A stretch of 64,000 nt of DNA from Ypsolopha sequella (Eukaryota > Arthropoda > Insecta > Lepidoptera > Ypsolophidae): positions 4,220,401 through 4,284,400 of the forward strand of contig OW204004.1 of the NCBI GenBank assembly GCA_934047225.1. Direction: 5' to 3'. The position numbers and the translations under genes are program-made. This document shows positions 21,317-31,093 of this stretch, piece by piece. Every line of letters begins with the position of its first letter. Position 1 is the stretch's first letter. Below the pieces are notes generated by a model. The model worked only from the letters and a program-made list of their open reading frames with translations. It had not been told where the DNA came from and did not search any database.

Positions 21317-21439
21317 TGTAATATAGATCGAGGCGATAAGTAAAAGGTGGTATTATTGTCATGATGTTATTTATCTGAGGTGCTACATGTTCGTCTTGAT
21401 GTACGAAAGTGCGCGCTTAATTACCCGTGCATTGTCTTA

Positions 21440-21807
21440 TATATTAATTGGTGCTTACATCACTACAATAGCAGGCTTTGGTTCAATCAAGACAGAGAAA
21501 TACGTTTCATTTGGACTCCATCTCATATTAACTTTCCTGGTAACGAACTTGCTGATAAACTTGCCAGCTCTATAACTAAAAATCCTAATATTCATCAAAT
21601 ATCTATCAAAAATATTAGGTTGCCAGCTTCAAATTGCAAAACTGACATTAAGATGAATATTAAACATCAATAGGTGCTCCATTGGGAAGAAACAACACGA
21701 ATAAAAGGAAAATGGTATAGTAACATTAACTCGGATATCAAGAAACCATGGTTCATCACCGGAAAATATATACATAGAAACTTTTATACAACCATTTGTC
21801 GTCTAAC
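21440..21807 (+). pseudogene. LINE C-terminal fragment with RNase H motif
   Basis: Plus-strand sequence gives EIRFIWTPSHINFPGNELAD, the C-terminal His-x-x-x-x-x-x-Asp motif of LINE-encoded RNase H, then after a TAG stop VLHWEETTRIKGKWYSNI and WFITGKYIHRNFYTTICRL, typical of the C-terminus of Jockey/I-type ORF2. It ends abruptly at 21807, where the outer Harbinger terminal repeat begins. Confidence 0.75.
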
Positions 21808-22545
21808 AGTACGGTTTACGATGCGCATTTGGTGCGCATGCTGCAATCGTTGTATACTCCTGGTTTACATTGAAAGCATGCAAATAGCGCGCGTTCATTT
21901 TAAACCGGCGAAAGCGCGCTAGCTAACGTCAACTGTCAAATGTGGATAACCTATTTGTAGGTAAGAAAAGAAACGAAATTTCACCAGCTCTCGTTGTTTA
22001 ATTTTAAAGCATACTTATCCCAAGAAATGCGAAATGTCCGAGTTGAACATAATTTGGAATCTTCTTGAAACTGACGATGACAATACCAGTGATTGTGAAG
22101 AGACATCCTCATCTTCCTCTTCATCATCGAGCGATGATGAAACAGATTTCATTTGTTTGCTTCTAAAGCACCAAGAGCGAGCTTCATCCGGCAAAGTCCG
22201 TAAAAAGGAATATATATATAAAATAATTCCAGGTTATAGCAACGAAGTCTTCAAAAGTCATTTCAGGTCAGTCTGTTTGCCCACAAAGGTTACCTATGTA
22301 TACACCATGGGAATAAACAAATTTTTACATAAGTAATTGCCTATTTGTTTTTCAGAATGTATCCAGAAACATTTGACTACATCTTGAGTATTGTTGGACC
22401 AGCTCTAATGGATACCAAGTACAACCCTGGCAATAAGCCAATAGCAGCCAGAGAACAGCTTTTAATTTCTATTTGGATCATGGCGGCTCCAGACAGTTAC
22501 AGGTATAGTATTTATCAGTGCCCATATTCATTTCTTTTAATTGTA

Positions 22546-22681
22546 TTGGTGTCGATTCGGTGCAACACAACTTAACATATTTGACAGGACTAAACTTAAT
22601 TTAAGCATTCTGCCTTTTTCTTTCTATATTGAAATGACAAAGAAACTGAGAATAAGTTTAGTCCTGTGAATCGACACCATT
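22546..22681. mobile_element. 136-bp foldback MITE in a Harbinger intron
   Basis: Inverted ends TTGGTGTCGATTC and GAATCGACACCAT, with a second inverted block ACAGGACTAAACTTA. No coding capacity. Confidence 0.7.
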
Positions 22682-22709
22682 ACCTACAAGTTGTTTTATT
22701 ATACTTTAC

Positions 22710-22858
22710 TTACTCAGCCAGTCTGAAGTTAGGCTCTCAGCTAGAAAACAAAGGAATGTTTTTGTAAAACAACAATTTATGCTAAAATTTTACTGTTTTC
22801 TTAGTGACTGTACAGTGTGAATGTTTCGGAGAGCTTAACTTCAGGCCAGCCGAGTTAG
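22710..22858. mobile_element. Second foldback MITE in the same intron
   Basis: ACTCAGCCAGTCTGAAGTTA and GGCTCTC at the left are mirrored by GAGAGCTTAACTTCAGG and CCAGCCGAGTTAG at the right, with a few mismatches. Different family from the neighbour. Confidence 0.65.
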
Positions 22859-23883
22859 ATTTTGTGAACTGTAAGGCTACACTTTATTAAGTGTTTGTCA
22901 CGTGTGCTTAAAGTGCCTCCTGTTCCTTTTCCAGATCAGTCAGTGAGAAATTTGATGTGGATAAAGCTATATTTAAAGCATTTTATAATTTATAAAATGG
23001 CCCAAAGGACAGGAGGCACAGGAGATCATGAGGGATTATGAAAAGTTTAGTGCATTCCCTAAAGTTGTGGGCGCCATTGAAGGGACACATGTGAAATGTA
23101 ATCCGCCAAAAGATGATAAAAAATCTTACATAAATCGCAAATTCTATGCATCCATTCAAGTACAGGTATTGACCAATATTATAAATAATATATTTACAGA
23201 AAAATCCCATTTCTAAGAAACAAGCTAAAGTGATATAACTATCAAGGAATAGCCGCCCTGATCACTTTTGGCAGTATGAGACCACCCTCTTCAGATTATA
23301 ATTAGCAAGTTTCTGTTAATTCTATACTTAATGGATATCTTTGTTTTAGGCTGTGTGCACACGGAGACTACTATTTACCAGTGTGTTTGCTGGAAGCACT
23401 GGAAGCGTTCATGATGCGAGGGTATTCAGAGTGTCACCAGTACAAAGATACTTGGGAGATTCAGAATACTTTCCAGACGAGTCCCATTTAGTGGGTGATG
23501 CCGCATATGGCATACACCCAAATATAATGGTGCCATTTAAAGACAATGGTCATCTTTCATTAAGACAGAAAAATTTTAACTTCTGTCTTTCCTCAGCCAG
23601 TATTGCTATAGAAAGGGCATTTGGGATGTGGAAAGTAAGATGGAGGAGAATCAAAGAGTGCCTTCCCATGGTGAAATTTGAGAAAATTCCAGAATTCATA
23701 GTTGTGAAATGTGTATTGCATAACATATGTATTCTAAAAAAATATATTATCGATATTATCGAAGTGCCAAACAACATTCTTCGAATTGGTAGTCGAAGTG
23801 TGCTTACTCCAGAAAATGCAAGAGCTTCAGGGTCAGTGAAACGCATGCAAATTGTTAATTCCCTGCCAATAAGGAATAATTGA

Positions 23884-24630
23884 ATCTGGGACTTATGTTG
23901 TGATAATAATGTTTAATTATTAGAAATTGATGTTCACATTGTAGTAATAGGTACATATTAATAAAACACAGTATCTAAAATAAACTTGTGTTATTTATTC
24001 ATTTTTGTGACAAGGCATTTTTGTTCAGTTAAATAACTTTCCAATAACAAGACTAGTATAGAAGTTGCATAATAAATAATAATGTTATGCTCAGTTCAGC
24101 GAAATAAAAATTATTACCTATTATTTAAAGTTCAAAACTTTCATATGAAATGTGAAGAATGTCAGCAATATAGTCTGTACTTTCCCGAAACTGAACTTTA
24201 GTTACACTTATAAATTACTACCTTGCATAATATAAATCATTCATAAAATCTGAATAGTACTTACATACCTTTGGGCTGCCAAAGAATTTTAATCCTGTTC
24301 ATTAATCAGTCAGACACATTATACATTTGCCTTAAAATATACAACAATCACCATAACATAGAAATATTTAAACAAAAACTAGAAACAAAGTTACTCAGGC
24401 AATGTAAGGATTTGTTGCGAAGGATTGTTTACTTAATACTCTTGTGAGAGTATTAATTGCTATTAATATTAAACCTCTCAAGTTGAAATCTAAAATTGCC
24501 AAGAACTCTAATAAAATTAATAACCCATAAAAAATATACGTTATGTAATATTAATCAGTCCTTATTGAAATATAATGCAAATAACTAAATACTATTTTCC
24601 ACAAGAACCCTCTTATGTGTTGAACAGTTT
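23884..24630. other. AT-rich spacer without a gene
   Basis: Follows the stop of the outer transposase. It contains AATAAA-type signals (for example near 23960) suited to the 3' end of that transcript, and nothing else I can recognise. Confidence 0.4.
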
Positions 24631-25069
24631 AGACTTATAATCAGCATTTTACTTGCAAAGTATTTAACATTAATAAAATTAGACTTTAAAACGTAACTAA
24701 ACCACCAAAGGATAAAACTTCTAATCAGCATTTTACTTGCAAAGTATTTAACATTAATAAAATTAGACTTTAAAACGTAACTAAACCACCAAAGGATAAG
24801 ACTTATAATCAGCATTTTACTTGCAAAGTATTTAACATTAATAAAATTAGACTTTAAAACGTAACTAAACCACCAAAGGATAAGACTTATAATCAGCATT
24901 TTACTTGCGAAGTATTTAACATTAATAAAATTAGACTTTAAAACGTAACTAAACCACCAAAGGATAAGACTTATAATCAGCATTTTACTTGCAAAGTATT
25001 TAACATTAATAAAATTAGACTTTAAAACGTAACTAAACCACCAAAGGATAAGACTTATAATCAGCATTA
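24631..25069. repeat. 84-bp minisatellite, 5.2 copies
   Basis: A unit of 84 bp beginning GACTTATAATCAGCATTTTA is repeated five times with only one or two differences between copies (for example ACTTGCGAAG for ACTTGCAAAG at about 24905). A diverged sixth partial copy follows at about 25076-25112. Because 84 is a multiple of three the array is open for 160 codons on the minus strand, but I see no reason to think it is translated. Confidence 0.95.
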
Positions 25070-25275
25070 ACGATAAAATCAGACTTGAAAACTTGGTTTG
25101 ACCACCAAAATGTTGTTAAAATATCAATCTCCTATATGTAATAGTATAATATTAAAACAATCAACATATACAAATAAAGTCCCTGAGTAATCAATCACCA
25201 TTATGTTTCATTTTACCATATTCCAAATATGAACAAAATCATCTACTTTGCCTGGAAATAAAAGTATGATTAAGG

Positions 25276-25451
25276 AAGGTAGCTTTCCAAATCACTTTTC
25301 AAGATTAAAATATTGCTTACTGTCAGACAAAAGTAGCTCGATGCTGGTTCTAAAACATCTACTTTTAGGGTTTTGGAACCAGCATCGAGCTACTTTTTGT
25401 CTGACAGCGAGCAATATTTTAATCTTGAAAAGTGATTTGGAACGCTACCTT
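25276..25451. mobile_element. Foldback MITE, AAGGTAGC family, copy 1
   Basis: The two arms, each about 80 bp, begin AAGGTAGC and contain TTCCAAATCACTTTTCAAG, ATTAAAATATTGCT, CTGTCAGACAAAA and GTAGCTCGATGCTGGTTC in inverted order, nearly identical between arms. A related copy lies at 29123. This copy ends 6 bp before the target duplication of the inner Harbinger. Confidence 0.85.
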
Positions 25452-25683
25452 AATTTCTAACAGCCCTACTAATAAACGTGGAATAAAATGTTATGCTGAA
25501 TATAACTTTGGAATGAGCAAAATGTCAACCAATAAACACGGAATAACTTAAACCTAGCATAACGTCAGCGTAACTGCCCTTTGTTCCGTTATTCCAACCC
25601 CTACCCTAGTTTAAGTTCAGTATAACATATCATCGTGTTGTGGTGCGCGTGATTTTGTGTTTGATTTTTCGGAATTTCATAAA

Positions 25684-26927
25684 ATGGCCAGGGCAGTTGA
25701 AGCGGTGGAGGAAGTTGATTACCTGGAGAACCTGTTTAATGACATGCAAAACGCAAGAAAGGTGAAAATATACAAAATACGACAAGACTTTTGAACTTTA
25801 CAGCGATGACGATTTTCGTGTAAAATATCGCTTTTCCAAAAGAGGTGTTCTGTTTTTGGATCAACTGATAGGTGGTTCTTTGGTTATGGACAAACGTGGA
25901 AGTGGTTTATCTTCTATTGTTCAGATCTTAATAGCTCTAAGTTATTGGGGACGCAATCAAGTAAGTAAACATGCAAAAACTTAAGTTAGGTCTAAACTAT
26001 TACTACTAGTTACCTTTTAATGCTCCTACCACTATATCAATAATTTCCAAAATTTGGAATCAACTCGACGATTTGTACTATTTCAGATACAAGATGATGC
26101 GGCAGATATTCATGGTCTTAGTCAGCAATCAGTGACTATAATATGCAGACGAGTGGCAAGGGCAGTGTTGGAGAAACGGTTTCATTATATCAAAATGCCC
26201 CTTTCTCTGGATGACCAATTCAAGACCATGCAAAAATTTGAGGCAATAGCTGGGTTTAAAACAGTCGTTGGTGCCATAGACTGTACACACATAAAAATAC
26301 CCAGAGTAAAGGGGCCTAGTGGACAATTCTACATAAATCGCAAGGGATTTAGCTCCCTGAATGTTCAGGTGTGTGCATAATGTATTGTAACAATGAAGTT
26401 AGGTACCTACTGTAAGAAGGTATACCTATTCATAATTTGTCATGATTTCACGTTGTTTGTGATGCAACATTGAAAATTAATAACATTGTTGCACATTGGC
26501 GATGCAGCACACACAATTCTCGCATTTTAATGAAAGTCAGCTGAAAGAATGCTTTGAAGAGGGTCAAACTTTTCATGGGAGATTGCTAGGGGACTCCGGG
26601 TATGGCTGCACCCATTACTTGTTTACATCGGTGCTAAATCTCACGACTCCACAGGAAGAAGCATATAATTACGCTCACATAAGGACACGAAACACTATTG
26701 AGAGATGTTTCGGTGTGTGGAAATCTCGGTTCAGGTGTTTACTAAACGGATTCCGAACGTCTCTGGAAAATACTAAAATGTATGTGGTGACGTTGGCAGT
26801 GCTTCATAATATGGCTATTGAGCTAAAAGAGGAGGCTTTTCCGGATGAGGAAGATGGTCTGACACCTCAATCTCTACCAGCTTCTGCGCCAATCACAAAT
26901 CAATACATTAAGAGGGAATGCAGTTAG
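25684..26927 (+). pseudogene. Harbinger transposase (HARBI1-like), inner element
   Basis: Exon 1 25684-25960 (donor GTAAGT), exon 2 26087-26368 (donor GTGTGT), exon 3 about 26453-26927. Catalytic motifs are kept: VVGAIDCTHIKIP (Asp), LLGDSGYG (Asp) and NTIERCFGVWK (Glu). Lesions: a frameshift near 25788 in exon 1, loss of the AG acceptor before exon 3 (TTTCACG where TTTCAG is expected), and a one-base deletion near 26530 between HNSRI and NESQLKE. These make the gene non-functional although the active site is intact. Confidence 0.88.
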
Positions 26928-27048
26928 AGCCACATTTATACAAGACAATTTCTAAGGCATGAATAAAAAAAAAAGTAATTCACTGTATAGTTTCACATGT
27001 TTATTTACGATGATAACATCTTTTTTAAGTACTCTTCCTGTAATTTTA

Positions 27049-28800
27049 GATTTCCATCACTTGGTTGTGAAGCTCAGTCATGTTCTTCATGCGAAGGTCA
27101 TGCTCTTTTTCTAATCGCTCATCCTCCAGGACCCGGAAATTGTGCATATCATCAAATGAAGACTCTGCAAATTTGAATGAGTTGCTCTTATCCCTCTGAA
27201 ATATATGAAAAATTGTATATGAAAAAAAGGAATTTAATAAATCAGAGAGAGAAATCACAATGCATGCCTAATGTGGAAGCACCATTATAATAATTGAAGA
27301 ATAACTACAAATCCGTAAATATATACCGGCTTTTCCTTTTTCTTTGCAGATCGCTTTGGCGTTGGCACTATGTGAGGAGACTGCATTACTTCTCCCTGAG
27401 GATCATCCGATTGCACAATCTAAAATAAAGATTTATTGGTATAAAGTTGTCATTTAAAGTCAGATTTACTTTTCAAAACTGTATAATGTATATCATAAAT
27501 AAATGTATAGTATAATATCACCCACAACAGTATTTTTAAAATAATAAGACGTTCCAGTATGGGTCAAGTCAATTTTCTGGATGTCATTTTTTTGTTTGTT
27601 GTCCTGAAACAAATAATAAAACTGTAATACAGTATTGCATAGCGTTAAAAAAAGGTTATTAATTTTGAAATGCAGTAATTACTTACCATTACCAGTATTG
27701 TAGCTATTTTCATCCTCTGGTAAGTCTTTTTTCTCTATTAGTATGTCTTGTGTGATATCCTACAAAATAAGCACAAATTAGCTAGATATCTTAAATATCT
27801 AAATTTTACTAGACCTTACAATCATGCAACCTACATTGCATACAATATAGTATAGCCTTAAAAAGCTTTCCCCAGTGCCTGAAGACAAGTCTTCAATCAG
27901 TGTGTCTTGCCAGTCGTAGACGAATCTTAAGCATTATAATACTGAAACATGGGACTTTTCCGAAACTCAAAGTAACTCTGAGAGAGCTATGGAGCGTGCT
28001 ATGCCATAGAACTGATGACCGGTGGATTGGGAAGGTTCTCAAATGGAGGCTGTGAACTGTAAACTGGGTTGGTCGATGGCACGCTGGACTGATGATTTGA
28101 AAAGAATTGCTGGCAGCGGGTTAATGACCATGGCCGAGGATAGAAATTTGTGGCTCGCTCTTGGTGAGGCCTATGTTCCGCAGTAGAACTACGGTCTTTT
28201 TGAAATGTAGAATACAATAAACTCATGTGGTATCATGTCCACAATTTGCATGGTGTCTGGAGAAGGAGATGGTGGTTTTGGTCCACCTCCAGTTTTACAA
28301 GTCTCCTTTATGTATTGTGAATAATCCTTCTTTGAAGCCAGTTTTGTAATCTTCCATTGGTTAATCAATTGTTTTTTGTCCCTGATCCTCGCATTAAGTG
28401 TATTAAATCTGAAAGTTGTAATAACAATTTAGTTCGGGCTTCACAAACTCAATTGTGATTCACTAAGTTAACCAAGAAGGTACGTACTTTTCGGTTATTT
28501 CTGCTCAAGCACTAATTTTGGCTTTGTTCGTGTTCGTACATAAGTCTTTGTTCTCTATTATTTTTATATAGGGTTTAATTATCTCCCGTAGTAATTGCTG
28601 GAAAGAAAAAGATATTAATTAGCACTAGTCTTTTCCTTACACGTGTAATTTTCTAAAGATTGTGAAAGAAAACTGCAATGCAAGTATAATAAATCGAGCA
28701 ATGACATATTCACTTACCTTTTCTTCGGTTTCCCAATTAATTGAGCGGTTTCTTTTTAGTAATTTTCGTAAACATAAACTTGCTGAAAAGTAATTAGCAC
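27049..28800 (-). pseudogene. Myb/SANT-like second ORF of the inner Harbinger
   Basis: Minus-strand, multi-exon. Recognisable pieces: RNRSINWETEEK ending at 28718 (donor GTAAGT); 28601..28484 QLLREIIKPYIKIIENK, with a TGA where Trp is usual; about 28427..28230 KKQLINQWKITKLASKKDYS and GGGPKPPSPSP; 27421..27328 IVQSDDPQGEVMQ and the basic PKRSAKKKEKP; last exon 27198..27049 ending ELHNQVMEI. Together they match the Myb/SANT-like DNA-binding partner that helps Harbinger transposase enter the nucleus and bind its ends. Stops and frame changes make it a pseudogene. Confidence 0.75.
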
Positions 28801-29122
28801 GTAACAGTAGCACACATGACAGCACGGCACTGACAGATGACAGCAACCATAGAACAAAATATCTTTTTTTCTCTCTCTTGTCTATGGATTTTGAACGAAT
28901 GAATTAGTGAGATTGACATAACGATGGAATAGTTATGTCGAAGTTATTCCTAGTTCCTTAGTAAGAAAATATTCCGTCCCTATTCTAACCTTATACTCAG
29001 CATAACTATACTTAGCATAAGTTTGTTATAAGCATGGTACAACATATTTTTATTAGTAAGGGTGTAAAAGTTAGGTGTCATTAATTTCACATAGGTAAGG
29101 TTTTAGTTTACAGTTGCCGATC

Positions 29123-29369
29123 AAGGTAGCCTTCCAAATCATTTTTCAAGATTAAAATATTGCTTGCTGTCAGAGAAAAGTAGCTCGATGCTGGTTCCAA
29201 AACCTAAAGTAGATGTTTTGGAACCAGCATCACTAAACATCTACTATTAGGTTTTTGGAACCAGCATCACTAAACATCTACTATTAGGTTTTGGAACCAG
29301 CATCAAGCTACTTTTCTCTGACAGCGAGCAATATATTTTAATCTTGAAAGTGATTTGGAACGCTACCCA
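29123..29369. mobile_element. Foldback MITE, AAGGTAGC family, copy 2
   Basis: Same arms as the copy at 25276, but the loop has expanded: the unit TTTTGGAACCAGCATCACTA with AACATCTACTATTAGG is repeated two to three times between the arms. It starts 59 bp after the right end of the inner Harbinger. Confidence 0.85.
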
Positions 29370-29473
29370 AGTCGAGAGTACTTTCACCGCCAGTTATGAG
29401 TCCACTGGATTATTTATATTAGGTATATGTAATGAAACATTGTTGTCAATTAATCAGTGACTATTCTATAACA

Positions 29474-30312
29474 TTACTTTCTGTTGGTCAAGAGACATTC
29501 AAGTAACTTGTATTTTTCAGCATGGTGCCGTTCTTTAATTTCTAGTAAAATAAAAAAGTTAATTTCTAGTAGGTTTCTTTCTTTTGCCTCCGCTCTTTGA
29601 CGTCTTTCTTCTCTCATTTCCTTTAAATATTTCTCGATCAAGTCTTTTTTTTTTGGAGCTGATGTTTTTTGCTTTTCTGGTTCAGCTGAACTAACTTGTT
29701 CCCCGTGGTCAGATGAAGCCAGTACCCGAGGTTTTGCCCACCCAGTCGCACCAAATATCTCATGCATTCTCTGCAATGCAATGTTTGCATGAGCACTTGA
29801 AAAATTTAAAATAAGATTGGAACTAAGAGAAGTTATTTTGTTTAAAGCTTATACAATAAATATAATATTATATTACAGCCGTTTTTGAAGGCTTTAATTT
29901 TAGTTTTAGTGCTGTCAAAACTAAATTTTCTTCATTGCAAAATAGTCCTTAAATGTTAAGAACAGAACCTAAATTAATTTGGAAAAATCTAAGTTTTGAC
30001 AGCAATAAAACTAAATAAAAGCCTACAGAATCAGGTTTATTATATAATTATAATAATGCATCAAAACTTACATCAAAAAATGGCCAAGTTTCCCTGTTAT
30101 TTCCAGAAATTTTATTGTGGTCCAAAATATTTTTATAGGTTCTCTTTAAACCATTTAATAAAAAAAAAATTAAATACGAGGAATATTCTTTAAGAATCTA
30201 TGCACATAACTTACTAACCTAAAGTAGCCCTCTCCAATTCTTCCCTCGTCAAAGTCAGCGTCAAACTCCGTTCAGTTTCCTCACAAAAGACGTCGGCTTG
30301 GATTAAATCCAT
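29474..30312 (-). pseudogene. Second ORF (Myb/SANT partner type) of the outer Harbinger
   Basis: Two minus-strand exons: 30312..30219 (MDLIQADVFCEETERSLTLT..., donor GTTAGT) and 29770..29474, after a GCATTGCAG acceptor, with a charged C-terminal half (LIEKYLKEMREERRQRAEAK) ending LLECLLTNRK. The strand, position and charged tail fit the partner protein of the outer transposase. The Myb/SANT core is not visible between the exons, so it is probably deleted; the intron holds a foldback. Confidence 0.55.
29890..30023. mobile_element. 134-bp foldback MITE
   Basis: GGCTTTAATTTTAGTTTTAG with GCTGTCAAAACT at the left is mirrored by AGTTTTGACAGC and AAAACTAAATAAAAGCC at the right. It lies in the intron of the outer Harbinger's second ORF. 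Confidence 0.75.
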
Positions 30313-30597
30313 GTTGAATCTCTCGCCGCAACAACAACATAACAAATCAAATGTCAATTTGACGTTTCCGTACACGCTGCACTACCTATTTTTCGTGAGC
30401 ACTGTGAGCGCGCTAAAATGACGTCACTCATGACGTCACAACGTTCACACGGGTGAATATGAGCGCATCTTAAACCAACTTCTGCCCGCTCACAACGCAA
30501 ATAGCGCATCGTAAACCGCACTTCCCCGCACATTGGGGAAGAAAACGCAAAGCTATTTACAGATGGCGCTGCAAACGCTTGACTCATAATAAACATG

Positions 30598-30909
30598 TGT
30601 TACGTCGAGGACTATGTCCCTACCGACTCCAACAGCCATCACACCACCAAACAGATTGTGCAACCGTTCGAGTTGCTGACGCATCATCGACCGACATATT
30701 AAAAGGGTATTTCACCATCCAAGACGCCGCCTTCATGCTAACATCGCGACAGCGGGAGGTCATACTCTGATCATCGGGATCACTAAGATATAAGTTTAAT
30801 GTAAGATAGATATCATAAGAATTGTAATCACACATCGATTACATATTTAAGTAAATTCTCTTCCGACTTTCTTTTTAAAAACCCTCGCCGACGGTCAACT
30901 CCCGTAATT
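30598..30909 (+). repeat. 5' LTR of the envelope-only element
   Basis: Starts TGTTACGTCGAGG and ends CCCGTAATT, 312 bp, indistinguishable from the 3' copy. ATATTAAAAGGG and TATTTAAGTAAAT are possible core-promoter sites. Confidence 0.93.
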
Positions 30910-31093
30910 GGCGCAGTCAGGCTGTAGGGTAGTCGCGGTTAGTGTTAGTCTCACATCGACTACACTAATTATCGTCTTCACGTCGCTTCTACCACTCTAC
31001 GAACCTACGGAGGCCGTCCAAAGGAGCAGAGAGATCCCTCCAGACATTGACGGATCGAAGATCTCACCAGAAAGCCAGAAGGGAAGATTAAGA

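Larger units (their letters stand above)
10990..21330 (-). mobile_element. Gypsy-type LTR retrotransposon split by LINE A
   Basis: Minus-strand element: leader and small ORFs at 21.3-20.6 kb, gag at 20537-19755, protease at 19735-19451, and a pre-RT region that stops at 19141, where LINE A begins. The same polyprotein resumes at 11714 and continues into the reverse transcriptase until about 10990, where it is truncated. The two parts share the 6-bp string ATATTC at 11709-11714 and 19140-19145, as expected if LINE A inserted into one Gypsy copy. RNase H, integrase and the 3' LTR are missing. Confidence 0.8.
22034..23883 (+). pseudogene. Harbinger transposase (HARBI1-like), outer element
   Basis: Five exons with good signals: 22034-22266, 22356-22502, 22935-23165, 23350-23883, the phases joining in frame. 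Exon 1 is acidic with a Ser run. The DDE domain shows VVGAIEGTHV, where the first catalytic Asp is replaced by Glu, LVGDAAYGI (second Asp) and IERAFGMWK (Glu). A one-base indel near 23000 (between AFYNL and KWPKGQ) shifts the frame within the third exon listed. Two MITEs sit in the intron at 22503-22934. The changed catalytic residue and frameshift argue that this copy is inactive. Only four exons could be delimited with confidence; a further 5' untranslated exon is possible. Confidence 0.85.
25461..29064. mobile_element. Inner PIF/Harbinger transposon, 3.6 kb, TAA target duplication
   Basis: The ends CAGCCCTACTAATAAA (25461) and, on the minus strand, CACCCTTACTAATAAA (29064) form a terminal inverted repeat, and both sides carry TAA (25458-25460 and 29065-29067), the standard 3-bp Harbinger duplication. 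Inside are a plus-strand transposase and a minus-strand Myb/SANT-like gene. The end sequences differ from those of the outer element, so this is a separate family. Confidence 0.85.
21808..30521. mobile_element. Outer PIF/Harbinger transposon, expanded by internal insertions
   Basis: The left end AGTACGGTTTACGATGCGC (21808) is mirrored at 30503-30521 (AGTGCGGTTTACGATGCGC on the minus strand). Further GGTTTAAGATGCGC and GGTTTACATTG copies lie near the ends, as for transposase-binding subterminal repeats. Inside are a plus-strand HARBI-type transposase at the left and a minus-strand second ORF at the right, the usual convergent two-gene layout. The 8.7-kb length is due to a second Harbinger, two foldbacks and a minisatellite. 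I could not see a matching 3-bp target duplication. Confidence 0.7.

Noticed and set aside
24585..25067. 160-residue protein made of identical 28-residue units
   Set aside because: Product of the 84-bp minisatellite being divisible by three; no start context or neighbouring coding evidence.
24631..25069. CRISPR-like array
   Set aside because: Whole 84-bp units repeat with no unique spacers, and the context is eukaryotic with introns.
30908..31093. N-terminal extension of the envelope from the first ATG at 30908
   Set aside because: It begins in the primer-binding region and precedes a proper signal peptide start at 31094; the open frame is probably chance.
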